Shown piece by piece: positions 18,492 to 28,003 of a stretch of DNA of 64,000 bases (its first letter is position 1; each line of letters begins with the position of its first letter). The position numbers were made by a program, and so were the translations under genes. The stretch is taken from assembly GCF_012935715.1 (NCBI RefSeq), contig NZ_CP052860.1, forward strand, positions 682,001-746,000, written 5' to 3'. The notes under the pieces are model-generated. The model did not search any database. It was not told the origin of the DNA and was given only the letters and a program-made list of their open reading frames with translations. The stretch comes from Pseudomonas sp. ADAK13. GTDB lineage: Bacteria > Pseudomonadota > Gammaproteobacteria > Pseudomonadales > Pseudomonadaceae.

Positions 18492-19115
18492 ATGTCCGAC
18501 GATATCCATTTCTACGAACCCGCCAACGGCCACGGCCTGCCCCATGACCCGTTCAATGCGATTGTCGGCCCGCGCCCGATTGGCTGGATCTCGTCCCACG
18601 ACAGCCAGGGTCGCCTGAACCTGGCGCCCTACAGCTTCTTCAACGCCTTCAACTACATTCCGCCGATCATTGGGTTTTCCAGTGTCGGGCGCAAAGACAG
18701 CCTGAACAACATCGAACAGACCGGCGAATTCGTGTGGAACCTGGCCACCCGTCCGCTGGCCGAGCAGATGAACCAGAGTTGCGCGCCGGTATCACCCGAG
18801 GTCAACGAGTTTGAATTGGCCGGCTTGACGCCGGTGGCGTCGAAGGTGATCGCCGTGCCTCGCGTCGGAGAAAGCCCGGTGTCGTTCGAGTGCAAGGTGA
18901 CGCAGATCATTCAGCTGCAGCGCGCCGACAAGGAACGGGTGCCCAGCTGGTTGGTGCTTGGCGAAGTGGTCGCGGTGCATATCGCCAAATGGCTGCTGAA
19001 AGACGGCGTGTACGACACCGCTGCCGCCGAGCCGATCCTGCGTGGCGGCGGCCCGGCGGATTATTTTCAGTTGGGGCCAGAGGCCTTGTTCAAGATGTAC
19101 AGACCGAAAGCTTAG
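18492..19115 (+). CDS. flavin reductase-like FMN-binding protein (DIM6/NTAB)
   Basis: 207 residues from the ATG at 18492 (MSDDIHFYEPANGHG). The flavin reductase split-barrel domain shows PRPIGWISSHDSQGRLNLAPYSFFNAFNYIPP, the usual FMN-phosphate and isoalloxazine contact region. The mid-segment SFECKVTQIIQL and the GEVVAVH strand also fit the family. Likely an FMN-dependent oxidoreductase or a reductase partner of an unlinked oxygenase; substrate unknown. Its stop overlaps the stop of the next, convergent gene by three bases. Confidence 0.85.
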   Translation: MSDDIHFYEPANGHGLPHDPFNAIVGPRPIGWISSHDSQGRLNLAPYSFFNAFNYIPPIIGFSSVGRKDSLNNIEQTGEFVWNLATRPLAEQMNQSCAPVSPEVNEFELAGLTPVASKVIAVPRVGESPVSFECKVTQIIQLQRADKERVPSWLVLGEVVAVHIAKWLLKDGVYDTAAAEPILRGGGPADYFQLGPEALFKMYRPKA

Positions 19116-19357
19116 GAAACCGCTGCCCAGGTCAACTGGCCTTCCTCGTCGACATCGACCAGGCGCTCCAGTTGCCGGGCAGCCGCATCGTCGGCGTCAT
19201 CAGCGGTCTTGAAGGTTTGTCCATCGAGGATCTTGTGAAAGCGCGGTGCGCCCATGCCATCCAGCGCCTTGACGGCGATGGCGGCGCTATAGCCACCCTC
19301 ATCTTCACGCACCAAGGCGGAAACGGCTTCGTGGTGGGCAAACTCTTTACGTGCCAT
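19112..19357 (-). CDS. small conserved hypothetical protein (81 aa)
   Basis: 81 residues from the ATG at 19357 (MARKEFAHHEAVSAL). The coding sequence is acidic and soluble, with no signal or membrane helix, and contains ARQLERLVDVDEEGQLTWAAVS at the end. An in-frame upstream extension to 19492 is antisense-like and not protein-like. The gene overlaps its convergent neighbour at the stop codons. I recognise no domain; the composition suggests a small cytoplasmic regulatory or housekeeping protein. Confidence 0.65.
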   Translation of the reverse strand: MARKEFAHHEAVSALVREDEGGYSAAIAVKALDGMGAPRFHKILDGQTFKTADDADDAAARQLERLVDVDEEGQLTWAAVS

Positions 19358-19400
19358 GTTGCAGGTCCTGGCCAATGGGAAAGGCGGCCATTCTAAAGCA

Positions 19401-19742
19401 CTAACCCGCCAGTTGCAGGTACTCGCCATAGGCATTGACGGCCGACGCGTCGGTAAAGGTCTGGAAGTCCATGCTGCGAACCACCATGTCATTCAACAAC
19501 TCGGTGAAGACCATCAGCGCTGGCGAGCTGAAGTAGGCACTCATCGCCTGCTCGCTGCTCCAGAAGCCCGACACCAACCACACATCCGGGTCAGCCTGGG
19601 AATGCTGCAACGAGAATTGCAGGCAACCCGGCGCCTGACGGCCCGGTTCAATCAAACTGCTCAAGCGTGCACCGAGTTCGGTGCTGTACCCGGTACGGGC
19701 ACGGATAAAGGCCATATGGCTCGCGGGAATGGGGGTGGACAT
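19401..19742 (-). CDS. antibiotic biosynthesis monooxygenase (ABM) domain protein
   Basis: 113 residues from the ATG at 19742 (MSTPIPASHMAFIRAR). It matches the ABM ferredoxin-like dimeric fold: an N-terminal strand, LSSLIEPGRQAPGCLQFSLQHSQADPDVWLVSGFWSSEQAM, then SSPALMVFTELL. Members are small cofactor-free monooxygenases or heme-degrading-like proteins; many are stress-linked with no known substrate. Its start faces the divergent AraC-type regulator across a 326-base gap, so the two may be co-regulated. Confidence 0.75.
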   Translation of the reverse strand: MSTPIPASHMAFIRARTGYSTELGARLSSLIEPGRQAPGCLQFSLQHSQADPDVWLVSGFWSSEQAMSAYFSSPALMVFTELLNDMVVRSMDFQTFTDASAVNAYGEYLQLAG

Positions 19743-20068
19743 GTTCGACTCTCCCGTTGAGAAGTGATGCTCGGCAAGCACTGTGAGGGCGTGTTGCCAC
19801 AGGATCAAAGATACTGGCGCAGGTGTGGATGCAGCTAGTCGATTCCTGCCGGCTTATTGCACAATCCTGCGAGATGCGTAGAGATAACAATCGGCCCGCG
19901 GGTTTTATTCCCGGCATGACTGCCGTATTTCAGGCGCATGACAGCCCCTGGCTTGCCTGATTCACGATTTATCGCAGGATCAGGCAAGGATTGTGCAGAA
20001 TCGAAGTACCACTCTTTGCAAAGCCGCCTTTAAGCTGTGCCCATCGTCAAAGCACCAGAGGATGTCCC
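19743..20068. promoter_or_regulatory. divergent ABM / AraC intergenic region with a candidate inverted operator
   Basis: No gene seen. It contains TGCACAATCCT at 19858-19868 and its complement AGGATTGTGCA at 19987-19997. Each is accompanied by a CCTGCGA-like stretch, about 129 bases apart. This is compatible with a two-site operator for the adjacent AraC-type protein, but is not proven. Confidence 0.4.
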
Positions 20069-20998
20069 ATGTCGTCGCCCGAACTTCGCTCCACGCCCCT
20101 CGACGCCGATATGGAAAAGCAGCGCGCAGAACTCGCCGGCATCGTGCGCCGGCATACCTGGGAGGATGGTTCCTACGGCACGGCGATCACGTCGCTGTAC
20201 CTCAACCGCCACAACACCCCGCGCGACTTCATGCCGGTGCTGGTGGAGCCTGCGCTGTGCATCCTCGCCCAGGGCCGCAAGGAAGTGCGCCTGGCAGATG
20301 AAGTCTTCGCCTACGACCCGCTCAATTACCTGGTGTTCTCCGTATCGATGCCGGTGGCCGGGCGCATCCTCGACGCCACGCCGGAAGACCCCAACCTGTC
20401 GATTCGGGTCAACATCGACCCGGCGCAAATCACCGCGCTGATCGCCGAAGCCGGCCCAATGGGCGTGCCCACACGCCCGACCTCCCGCGGGATGTATGTC
20501 GACCGCCTGGACAACCAGTTGCTCGATGCCGTGCTGCGCCTGACGCGCTTGCTGGACACGCCGAAAGACATCGCGATGCTGGCGCCGTTGATCAATCGCG
20601 AAATTCTCTACCGCTTGTTGCGTGGCCCACAGGGTTATCGGCTGTATGAAATCGCCGTGGCCAATAGTCAGAGCCATCGGGTCAGCCAGGCGATCAGTTG
20701 GTTGAACGGCAACTACGAACAACCTCTTCGCATTGATGACCTGGCCAAGGAAGTGAACCTCAGCGTCTCGACCTTGCACCACCGCTTCAAGGCAATGACC
20801 GCCATGAGCCCGTTGCAGTATCAGAAGCAGTTGCGCTTGCAGGAAGCCCGGCGGTTGATGATCGCGGAAGGCCTGGAAGCCTCGGCGGCGGGTTATCGGG
20901 TGGGCTATGAAAGCGCCTCGCAATTCAGCCGCGAATACAGCCGGCTGTTTGGTGCGCCACCGTTGCGGGATCTGGCCAGGTTGCGCCAGAGCCTTTAA
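20069..20998 (+). CDS. AraC family transcriptional regulator (AraC_N type)
   Basis: 309 residues from the ATG at 20069. The N-terminal AraC_N cupin-like sensory half reads SLYLNRHNTPRDFMPVLVEPALCILAQGRKEVRLADEVFAYDP in part. The C-terminal double helix-turn-helix spans about 200-300, with IDDLAKEVNLSVSTLHHRFKAM and the second HTH EASAAGYRVGYESASQFSREYSRLFG in part. Regulators of this subgroup often control a divergently transcribed oxidoreductase or stress gene; here the ABM gene is the obvious candidate. The gtrS gene is convergent, beyond a family-B REPIN. Confidence 0.9.
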   Translation: MSSPELRSTPLDADMEKQRAELAGIVRRHTWEDGSYGTAITSLYLNRHNTPRDFMPVLVEPALCILAQGRKEVRLADEVFAYDPLNYLVFSVSMPVAGRILDATPEDPNLSIRVNIDPAQITALIAEAGPMGVPTRPTSRGMYVDRLDNQLLDAVLRLTRLLDTPKDIAMLAPLINREILYRLLRGPQGYRLYEIAVANSQSHRVSQAISWLNGNYEQPLRIDDLAKEVNLSVSTLHHRFKAMTAMSPLQYQKQLRLQEARRLMIAEGLEASAAGYRVGYESASQFSREYSRLFGAPPLRDLARLRQSL

Positions 20999-21024
20999 CG
21001 CAGACCCTGCGGTGAGAAGTTTTT

Positions 21025-21159
21025 TGTGGCGAGGGGGCTTGTCCCCCGTTGGACTGCGCAGCAGTCCTGAAATCTGCAACAGTGATCTGCCTGAAAGACT
21101 GCGGTGATCGTGATGGGGCCGCTACGCAGCCCAACGGGGGACAAGCCCCCCTCGCCACA
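21025..21159. repeat. REPIN-like inverted repeat, family B
   Basis: Arms TGTGGCGAGGGGGCTTGTC and complement, as at 12613-12709, but with a longer spacer (about 75 bases). Separates the AraC-type gene from gtrS, which is convergent. Confidence 0.9.
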
Positions 21160-21176
21160 AAAGCAACTTCGCGCAA

Positions 21177-22646
21177 CTAGTCGAGGCTGCGGGGCAACTG
21201 CAAGGTCACCCGCAATCCACCCTCACGCAGATTCTGCAAACTCACTTCTCCCCCGTGGCTGTGGGCAATGTTGCGGGCGATGCCCAGCCCCAACCCATAC
21301 CCCTGCTGCTGCCCGGACAGGCGGAAGTGCGGTTCGAAGACTTGCTCCAGGCGCTGTTCCGGCACGCCCGGGCCTTCGTCGTCGACGTGAAGGATGAACT
21401 CCGCGCCATCGTCTTCAATGTGCAAATGGGCGTTCTGCCCGTACTTCAACGCGTTGTCGATCAGGTTGCCGATGCAGCGCTTGAGCGCCAGCGGCTTGCC
21501 CGGGTAAGTCGTCAGTGCCCGGCCATGCTGGGTCACGCGGCCATTGCCGTTGGGCGCCAGGTAAGGCTCCACCAGGCAGTCGAGCACGTGGTTGAGGTCT
21601 ACCGGTTCGATGTTTTCGTGGATGTCGGTGTCTTTGACGCACTGCAGCGCGCCTTTGACCAGCAACTCCAGCTCGTCCAGGTCGCGACCGAATTTGGTTT
21701 GCAGGTTCTCGTCTTCCAGCAACTCCACCCGCAACCGCAGGCGCGTGATGGGGGTGCGCAGGTCGTGGGAAATCGCGCTGAACAACTGGCTGCGTTCGGT
21801 CAGGTAGCGGCTGATGCGTTCGCGCATGGCGTTGAAGGCGCGCCCCACTTCCACCACTTCGCTGCCACCACCTTCGGCCACCGGCTCCACGTCGGCACCC
21901 AGGGACATGTCCCGCGCGGCCCTTGCCAGGCGCTTGAGCGGCCGGCTTTGCCAGTGCACCAACAGGCCGATAAACAGCAGCAGGAAGCCGCTGGTGAGCA
22001 CGATAAACCACACCTGCTGGTACGGCAGGCCTTGTTCCTCAAGGCTGGTGTAAGGCTCCGGCAGCAACGACGCGATGTACAGCCATTCGCCCTGGGCCAG
22101 TTGGATCTGGGTCACCAATACCGGCGGATTCACCGGCTCCAGGGTCAGTGCGTAATGCGCCCAGGAACGCGGCAGCTCATCGAGCTTCAAGCCGGCATTG
22201 AAAATACGCAGGTCTTCGGCGCTGACAAACTCCACCGAGACATGCACGTCGCTGCCCAGGGTCTGGCGCAACACTTCTTCAACGGCGCCGAGCACCGCCT
22301 GCTTGCGCGGGGTTTGCGGCAACACCGCCATGTCCAGCGGCTTGTCGTTGAGGGTGACGACAAAACGCGTACCGCCCATGCTGCGCAATTGGTCAAGCAC
22401 CAAGGGCCGAAAAGCCACCGGCAAGGAACGGAAATAACTGACGCTGGCGGTCATCGAATGCGCCAGGCTACGGGCTGCCGTCACCAGGCCTTCGAGCTGG
22501 GTAGCGCGCAGTTGCGACACCCAGATCACGCTGGATAACGCCTGGGCAAACAGCACCGCCAACAGGGTCAGCAGTAACATCCGCCCCAGCAGCGAGCGCG
22601 GTACCGGGATCCGCCGGCGCAGCTCACGCAGGCGCTCAGTGGGCAT
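21177..22646 (-). CDS. gtrS: glucose-response sensor histidine kinase GtrS
   Basis: 489 residues from the ATG at 22646, which overlaps the end of gltR by 11 bases. Two membrane helices (about 22-45 and near 197-215) flank a periplasmic sensor domain. A HAMP region and the HisKA box FSAISHDLRTPITRLR follow, and the HATPase has DDEGPGVPE and GYGLGLGIARNIA. In P. putida and P. aeruginosa the pair GtrS/GltR senses 2-ketogluconate and 6-phosphogluconate and controls glucose uptake and ED genes. The usual downstream glucose ABC genes are absent here; an AraC gene follows instead. Confidence 0.9.
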   Translation of the reverse strand: MPTERLRELRRRIPVPRSLLGRMLLLTLLAVLFAQALSSVIWVSQLRATQLEGLVTAARSLAHSMTASVSYFRSLPVAFRPLVLDQLRSMGGTRFVVTLNDKPLDMAVLPQTPRKQAVLGAVEEVLRQTLGSDVHVSVEFVSAEDLRIFNAGLKLDELPRSWAHYALTLEPVNPPVLVTQIQLAQGEWLYIASLLPEPYTSLEEQGLPYQQVWFIVLTSGFLLLFIGLLVHWQSRPLKRLARAARDMSLGADVEPVAEGGGSEVVEVGRAFNAMRERISRYLTERSQLFSAISHDLRTPITRLRLRVELLEDENLQTKFGRDLDELELLVKGALQCVKDTDIHENIEPVDLNHVLDCLVEPYLAPNGNGRVTQHGRALTTYPGKPLALKRCIGNLIDNALKYGQNAHLHIEDDGAEFILHVDDEGPGVPEQRLEQVFEPHFRLSGQQQGYGLGLGIARNIAHSHGGEVSLQNLREGGLRVTLQLPRSLD

Positions 22647-23367
22647 TGCCGGCAACCACGCTGGCTGCCAATTGATAGCCACTGCCACGCACGGTGCGGA
22701 TCAGCCGGGGTGGTTTTTCGGTGTCGCGCAGGCGTTGGCGCAATCGGCTGACGGCCATGTCGACAATTCGGTCAAGAGGCATCAGGTCACGGCCACGGGT
22801 GGCGTTGCCGATGGTGTCGCGGTCGAGAATTTGCTGAGGGTGGTCAAGGAACAGTTTCAACAGGGCAAAGTCGGCGCCGGAGAGAATCACTTCCTCGCCG
22901 TCTACGTGGAACAGCCGGTGGCTGACCATGTCCAGGCGCCACTCGCCAAACACCAGCACCTCGCCACCGCTGCGCTCCTGGCCAAACTGGGCGCGACGCA
23001 ACAAGGCCTTGACCCGCGCCTGCAACTCACGGGGGCTGAAGGGTTTGCCGATGTAATCGTCGGCGCCCAGTTCCAGGCCGATCACGCGGTCGGCTTCGTC
23101 GGAACTGGCGGTAAGCATGATGATCGGCACCTGCGCCTGGCGCGGGTGCTGGCGGATCCAGCGGCAGAGGCTGAAGCCGTCTTCGTCCGGCAGCATCACG
23201 TCGAGGATCACCAGGTCGCACGGCGCTTCGTTCATCGCCTGGCGGAACCCCGCGCCATCCGGCACGCCACGCACCTGGAAACCGGCGCGGCTGAGGTAGG
23301 TTTGCAGCAACTCGCGGATTTCCTGGTCGTCGTCGACCAGGAGAATGGATTTACTGATTACGCTCAC
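22636..23367 (-). CDS. gltR: OmpR-type response regulator GltR
   Basis: 243 residues, starting with GTG at 23367 behind an AAGGA ribosome site. The receiver domain has D56 (VILDVMLPDEDG) and the switch stretch IMLTASSDEADRVIGLELGADDYIGKPF in part. A winged-helix output domain follows (DRDTIGNATRGRDLMPLDRIVDMAVSRLRQRL region). Regulates glucose transport and ED pathway genes with GtrS. It sits downstream of glk across a family-A REPIN, so it probably belongs to the edd-glk operon or has its own weak promoter. Confidence 0.92.
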   Translation of the reverse strand: MSVISKSILLVDDDQEIRELLQTYLSRAGFQVRGVPDGAGFRQAMNEAPCDLVILDVMLPDEDGFSLCRWIRQHPRQAQVPIIMLTASSDEADRVIGLELGADDYIGKPFSPRELQARVKALLRRAQFGQERSGGEVLVFGEWRLDMVSHRLFHVDGEEVILSGADFALLKLFLDHPQQILDRDTIGNATRGRDLMPLDRIVDMAVSRLRQRLRDTEKPPRLIRTVRGSGYQLAASVVAGNAH

Positions 23368-23428
23368 GGGGTCGTCCTTGTTGTTAGGGATGGGACGGGC
23401 TTAATAATTCGTTGTTCTGGAGGGCCTC

Positions 23429-23493
23429 ATCGCAGGCAAGCCAGCTCCCACATGTGGAATGCATTTCCCTGTGGGAGCTGGCTTGCCTGCGAT
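23429..23493. repeat. REPIN-like inverted repeat, family A
   Basis: Two inverted 23-base arms with a 19-base loop, inserted between gltR and glk. It may modulate mRNA stability between the two parts of this operon. Confidence 0.9.
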
Positions 23494-23507
23494 GGCGCCA
23501 TCACTGC

Positions 23508-24464
23508 CTACGCAAATGCCTGCTCCAGCGCTACACCTGCCCCGGTCAAACCGGAATACGGTGCGGTCACCAGCCACACCGGAATGCCTTTGAAGTAGTC
23601 GCTCATGCAGCCTTTGTCGCCAAAACTCCTGGCAAAACCACTCTTGATAAAGAAATCGGCAAAGCGCGGGATCACGCCGCCCACGATGTACACCCCGCCA
23701 CGACCACCGGTGGTTAGCACGTTGTTACCGGCGACGCGGCCCAGCCAGATACTGAACTGGTCCAGCACTTCCAGGGCAATCGGATCGCCCGCCAGGCCAG
23801 CGGCAGTGATGGCCTCGGGGGTTTCCAGTACCGCTTCATGGCCGTCCACCGCGCAGATCGCCCGGTACAACCTGGGCAAGCCACCACCACTCAAGGCGGT
23901 TTCCGCGCTGACATGGCCGATCTCAGTGTAGATGTGCTGCCACAGCTGGGCTTCCCGCGGGCTGCTCACCGGCAGGTCGACATGGCCGCCCTCACCCGGC
24001 AATGCGGCCCAACGGCCATGGCCGAGGTCGAGCAAGGTGCCCACGCCCAGGCCAGTGCCCGGGCCAATCACCACCGCGGGGCGCAACGGCTCCGGCGTGC
24101 CTTCGCACACCACACGGAATTCGTCGGGCTTCAGGCGCGTCATGCCCAGGGCCATGGCCGAAAAGTCATTCACCAGCAGCAACTCGTCCACCTGCAACGT
24201 CTTGCAGAAAGCAGTCTTGCTCAGGCGCCAGTGATTGTTGGTGAATTTAAATTCATCTCCACTCACCGGCCCGGCGACCGACAGGCACACCGCGCCAATC
24301 GAGCCGATGGCCAGGCCTTCTTCCTTGAGATAGACCTGGATCGCCTCTTCCGGGCTGGCATGATCCGCCGTCGCATGGACGCGGATCGAATGCAGTTCCT
24401 GATCACGCCACAACGCAAAACGGGCGTTGGTACCCCCAATATCACCGACCAGCGCAAGCTTCAC
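23508..24464 (-). CDS. glk: glucokinase
   Basis: 318 residues. The ATP-binding N-terminus [19 protein letters not shown] and the [12 protein letters not shown] phosphate loop near 133-144 match bacterial glucokinase. The motif [10 protein letters not shown] contributes the sugar-binding Glu/His. Phosphorylates glucose to glucose-6-phosphate in the cytoplasm, feeding the ED route. Its start overlaps the edd stop by four bases (ATGA), so it is co-translated with edd. Confidence 0.95.
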   Translation of the reverse strand: MKLALVGDIGGTNARFALWRDQELHSIRVHATADHASPEEAIQVYLKEEGLAIGSIGAVCLSVAGPVSGDEFKFTNNHWRLSKTAFCKTLQVDELLLVNDFSAMALGMTRLKPDEFRVVCEGTPEPLRPAVVIGPGTGLGVGTLLDLGHGRWAALPGEGGHVDLPVSSPREAQLWQHIYTEIGHVSAETALSGGGLPRLYRAICAVDGHEAVLETPEAITAAGLAGDPIALEVLDQFSIWLGRVAGNNVLTTGGRGGVYIVGGVIPRFADFFIKSGFARSFGDKGCMSDYFKGIPVWLVTAPYSGLTGAGVALEQAFA

Positions 24465-26287
24465 TTAAGTGTCTCCAGGGCAGAGGTAAAGGCGCTGGCG
24501 CCCTGCTCTGCGGAGCTTGCGGCCAAACGCATAAACGCAAACAGCTCGCGACCGGCCCCCACGTTATTGCCCAGAAGGCCCGTGGCAGGCGCGCGCGCTG
24601 CAAATTCTTCGGCGTCCACCTTAAGCTCCAAGGTGCCTTTGACGCCATCCACGCGAATGATATCGCCATCGCGCACGCGTGCCAGTGGCCCGCCGCTCTG
24701 GGCTTCAGGGTTGACATGAATCGCGGCGGGAATCTTACCCGACGCGCCGGACATGCGCCCGTCTGTTACCAGGGCAACTTTGAAGCCACGGTCCTGCAGC
24801 ACGCCGAGGAACGGCGTCATCTTGTGCAATTCCGGCATGCCGTTGGAACGTGGCCCCTGGAAACGCATGACGGCAACAAAGTCTTTTTCCAGCTGGCCGG
24901 CCTTGAACGCGTCGGCCAGGTCCTGTTGGTCCTGGAACACTACGGCCGGGGCTTCGACGATTTGGTGTTCGAGCGCCACGGCAGAGACCTTCATCACGCC
25001 ACGGCCCAGGTTGCCTTCCATCACGCGCAGACCGCCTTCCGGGGAAAACGCCCGGGCCACGGGGCGCAGGATGGTTTCGTCGAGGCTTTCGATCGGGCCT
25101 TCACGCCATACCAGCTCGCCGTCCACCAGGAACGGTTCCTGGGTGTAGCGGCTCAGGCCGTGACCGGCCACAGTATTGACGTCGTTGTGGAGCAGGCCGG
25201 CTTCCAGCAGTTCGCGGATCAGGAACGACATGCCGCCCGCCGCCTGGAAGTGGTTGATGTCGGCCTTGCCGTTTGGATACACGTGGGACAGGGTCGGCAC
25301 CACCTCGGAGAGGTCGGCCATGTCATCCCAGGTGAGGATGATGCCCGCCGACATGGCGATGGCCGGCATGTGCAGGGTGTGGTTGGTGGACCCGCCGGTG
25401 GCGTTGAGGGCGATGATGGAGTTGACGATGGATTTTTCGTCGACGATCTCGCCGATCGGCGTGAAGCTGCCGTTGGCCTTGGTCAGACGGGTGACCTGGT
25501 GCGCGGCTTCGCGGGTCAGGGCGTCACGCAGCGGCGTGTACGGGTTGACGAACGAAGCGCCCGGCAAGTGCAGGCCCATCACTTCCATCAACAACTGGTT
25601 GGTGTTGGCGGTGCCGTAGAAGGTGCAAGTGCCCGGGCTGTGGTAGGACTTCATCTCCGATTCCAGCAGCTCTTCGCGAGTGGCCTTGCCTTCGGCGTAG
25701 CGCTGGCGCACGTCGGCTTTCTGTTTGTTGGAGATACCCGACGGCATCGGGCCGCCCGGCACGAAGATCATCGGCAGGTGGCCGTAGCGCAAGGCGCCCA
25801 TCATCAGGCCGGGGACGATCTTGTCGCAGATGCCCAGCATCAGCGCGGCGTCGAACATGTTGTGGGACAGCGCTACCGCCGTCGACATCGCAATCACTTC
25901 ACGGCTCAGCAGGCTGAGCTCCATGCCCGGCTCGCCCTGGGTCACGCCGTCGCACATGGCAGGGGTGCCGCCGGCGAACTGGCCAACAGAGCCGACTTCA
26001 CGCAGGGCTTTTTTGATTTGCTCGGGGAAATGTTCGTACGGCTGGTGGGCCGACAGCATGTCGTTATATGACGAAACAATTGCCACGTTGGCGGCATTCA
26101 TCATGCGCAGGCTGTTTTTGTCTTCGGTGCCGCACCCGGCCACACCGTGGGCAAAGTTGGCGCATTGCAGCTTGCCGCGCATCGGGCCGTCGCTGGCAGC
26201 GCCGCGAATGAGCGCAAGGTATGCCTCACGGGTTGCACGGCTGCGGGCGATAAGCCGTTCGGTGACCTCAAGTACGCGGGGATGCAT
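24461..26287 (-). CDS. edd: 6-phosphogluconate dehydratase (Entner-Doudoroff)
   Basis: 608 residues. IlvD/Edd family iron-sulfur dehydratase: [20 protein letters not shown] near 111-130 with the cluster cysteine, [11 protein letters not shown] near 285-295, and [15 protein letters not shown] near the C-terminus. Converts 6-phosphogluconate to 2-keto-3-deoxy-6-phosphogluconate. Divergent from gapA; the shared intergenic region holds two HexR-type boxes. Operon with glk and probably gltR-gtrS. Confidence 0.96.
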   Translation of the reverse strand: MHPRVLEVTERLIARSRATREAYLALIRGAASDGPMRGKLQCANFAHGVAGCGTEDKNSLRMMNAANVAIVSSYNDMLSAHQPYEHFPEQIKKALREVGSVGQFAGGTPAMCDGVTQGEPGMELSLLSREVIAMSTAVALSHNMFDAALMLGICDKIVPGLMMGALRYGHLPMIFVPGGPMPSGISNKQKADVRQRYAEGKATREELLESEMKSYHSPGTCTFYGTANTNQLLMEVMGLHLPGASFVNPYTPLRDALTREAAHQVTRLTKANGSFTPIGEIVDEKSIVNSIIALNATGGSTNHTLHMPAIAMSAGIILTWDDMADLSEVVPTLSHVYPNGKADINHFQAAGGMSFLIRELLEAGLLHNDVNTVAGHGLSRYTQEPFLVDGELVWREGPIESLDETILRPVARAFSPEGGLRVMEGNLGRGVMKVSAVALEHQIVEAPAVVFQDQQDLADAFKAGQLEKDFVAVMRFQGPRSNGMPELHKMTPFLGVLQDRGFKVALVTDGRMSGASGKIPAAIHVNPEAQSGGPLARVRDGDIIRVDGVKGTLELKVDAEEFAARAPATGLLGNNVGAGRELFAFMRLAASSAEQGASAFTSALETLK

Positions 26288-26407
26288 GTATAGAACTCCA
26301 GGCTAACGGATGTGGCGACCTGAGTGTCTATGCTGGTCAAAAGCCCGCCGCGAAGAGGTTGGCAGGGTGTTGCTTGACCAATCGGACCAGTTGATTCAGG
26401 TCACTCG

Positions 26408-26422
26408 TTGTAGATTGAACAA
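26408..26422. promoter_or_regulatory. HexR operator 1 (edd side)
   Basis: TTGTAGATTGAACAA matches the HexR consensus TTGT-N7/8-ACAA exactly in the conserved positions, 121 bases upstream of edd. HexR is the KDPG-responsive repressor of ED genes. Confidence 0.75.
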
Positions 26423-26469
26423 AATATTGCCACTAAAAAGGCTTGTTTTCTATTTTTATGCGAATAATC

Positions 26470-26484
26470 TTGTAATTCTTACAA
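26470..26484. promoter_or_regulatory. HexR operator 2 (gapA side)
   Basis: TTGTAATTCTTACAA is a perfect TTGT-N7-ACAA and almost wholly palindromic, ending 24 bases before the gapA start. Its position suits repression of gapA. Confidence 0.8.
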
Positions 26485-26508
26485 CAAATCGACGACAGGC
26501 ACCTTCCA

Positions 26509-27510
26509 ATGACTCTACGTATCGCTATCAATGGTTTTGGCCGTATTGGCCGTAATGTCCTGCGCGCACTTTATACCCAAGGCTACCGTCAGGATTTGCA
26601 GATCGTCGCCATCAACGATCTTGGCGACAGTTCGATCAATGCTCACCTGCTTAAATACGACACCGTCCACGGTACTTTCGACGCAGAGGTCGCCCACGAT
26701 CAGGAAAGCCTGACCGTCAACGGTGACCGGATTGCCGTGAGTGCCATTCGCAACCCGGCCGACCTGCCGTGGGCTGCACACAAGGTGGACGTGGTCTTCG
26801 AATGCACCGGTCTGTTCACCGACCGTGACAAGGCCGCCGCCCATATTACCGCCGGCGCGCGCAAGGTGATCATCTCGGCCCCGGCCAAGGGCGCCGATGC
26901 CACCGTGGTGTACGGCGTGAACCATGACATTTTGCGTCAATCCCACCAGATCATCTCCAACGCTTCCTGCACCACCAACTGCCTGGCGCCGGTGGCCCAG
27001 GTGCTGCACCGCGAGCTGGGCATCGAAAGCGGCTTGATGACCACTATCCACGCCTACACCAACGACCAGAACCTGACCGACGTCTACCACACCGACCCGT
27101 ACCGCGCGCGTTCGGCCACCCAGAACATGATCCCGAGCAAGACCGGTGCCGCCGAGGCCGTGGGCCTGGTACTTCCGGAACTCGCAGGCAAGCTGACCGG
27201 CATGGCCGTACGTGTGCCGGTGATCAACGTGTCGCTGGTAGACCTCACCGTGCAACTGAAAAAAGAAGCCAGCGCCGAGCAAGTCAACGCGCTGCTGAAA
27301 GAAGCCAGCCAGCACTCGAAAATCCTCGGCTACAACACCCTGCCGCTGGTTTCCAGTGACTTTAACCATAACCCGCTTTCGTCGATCTTCGACGCCAACC
27401 ACACCAAAGTCAGCGGCAAACTGCTGAAAGTGCTGGCCTGGTACGACAACGAGTGGGGCTTCTCGAACCGCATGCTGGATAACTGCCTGGCGCTCTGCAA
27501 CGCGGAGTAA
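26509..27510 (+). CDS. gapA: glyceraldehyde-3-phosphate dehydrogenase, type I
   Basis: 333 residues. NAD-binding [17 protein letters not shown] at 5-21, catalytic cysteine C154 in [13 protein letters not shown], and catalytic-site [26 protein letters not shown] in part. Converts glyceraldehyde-3-phosphate to 1,3-bisphosphoglycerate. In pseudomonads this gap-1 copy is divergent from edd and takes part in ED catabolism; the same arrangement is seen here. Four bases separate its stop from the mgsA start. Confidence 0.96.
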   Translation: MTLRIAINGFGRIGRNVLRALYTQGYRQDLQIVAINDLGDSSINAHLLKYDTVHGTFDAEVAHDQESLTVNGDRIAVSAIRNPADLPWAAHKVDVVFECTGLFTDRDKAAAHITAGARKVIISAPAKGADATVVYGVNHDILRQSHQIISNASCTTNCLAPVAQVLHRELGIESGLMTTIHAYTNDQNLTDVYHTDPYRARSATQNMIPSKTGAAEAVGLVLPELAGKLTGMAVRVPVINVSLVDLTVQLKKEASAEQVNALLKEASQHSKILGYNTLPLVSSDFNHNPLSSIFDANHTKVSGKLLKVLAWYDNEWGFSNRMLDNCLALCNAE

Positions 27511-27514
27511 CGGC

Positions 27515-27979
27515 ATGGTCGGCATCGGCTTCATGAACAAGACCATGGCGGCGCGCAAGCGTATCGCCCTGGTTGCCCATGACCATTGCAAGGTGTTTCT
27601 CCTGGACTGGGCCGAGCGGCAACAAGACCGCCTGGCCCGCCACGACCTCGTGGCGACCGGCACCACCGGGCACCTGTTGAGTGCCCGCCTGGGCTTGCCC
27701 ATCGACACCATGATCAGCGGCCCGCTGGGCGGTGATCAGCAACTCGGCGCGCAAATCGCCGAGCAGCGGGTGGACATGCTGGTGTTCTTCTGGGACCCCT
27801 TCGAACCACAGCCTCACGACCCGGATATCAAGGCGCTGCTGCGGGTGGCCGCGGTGTGGAACATCCCGGTGGCCTGCAATGAATGCAGCGCCGACTACCT
27901 GCTCAGCAGCCCGATGATGGAACAGGCCCATGAGCACCGGATTCCGGACTACCAGGCGTATCTGCGGGACCGCGTATAA
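27515..27979 (+). CDS. mgsA: methylglyoxal synthase
   Basis: 154 residues. ARKRIALVAHDHCKVFLLDWAE, LVATGTTGHLLSARLG, MISGPLGGDQQLGAQIAE and LVFFWDPFEPQPHDPDIKALLRVAAVWNIPVA (in part) match MgsA, including the catalytic aspartate and histidines. Makes methylglyoxal from dihydroxyacetone phosphate, a bypass under phosphate limitation or sugar stress. An alternative start lies at 27533. Coupling right behind gapA suggests control with glycolytic flux. The N-terminus MVGIGF is typical of Pseudomonas versions, by recollection. Confidence 0.93.
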   Translation: MVGIGFMNKTMAARKRIALVAHDHCKVFLLDWAERQQDRLARHDLVATGTTGHLLSARLGLPIDTMISGPLGGDQQLGAQIAEQRVDMLVFFWDPFEPQPHDPDIKALLRVAAVWNIPVACNECSADYLLSSPMMEQAHEHRIPDYQAYLRDRV

Positions 27980-28003
27980 CCCCGTAACACCTTAAGTGGC
28001 CAC

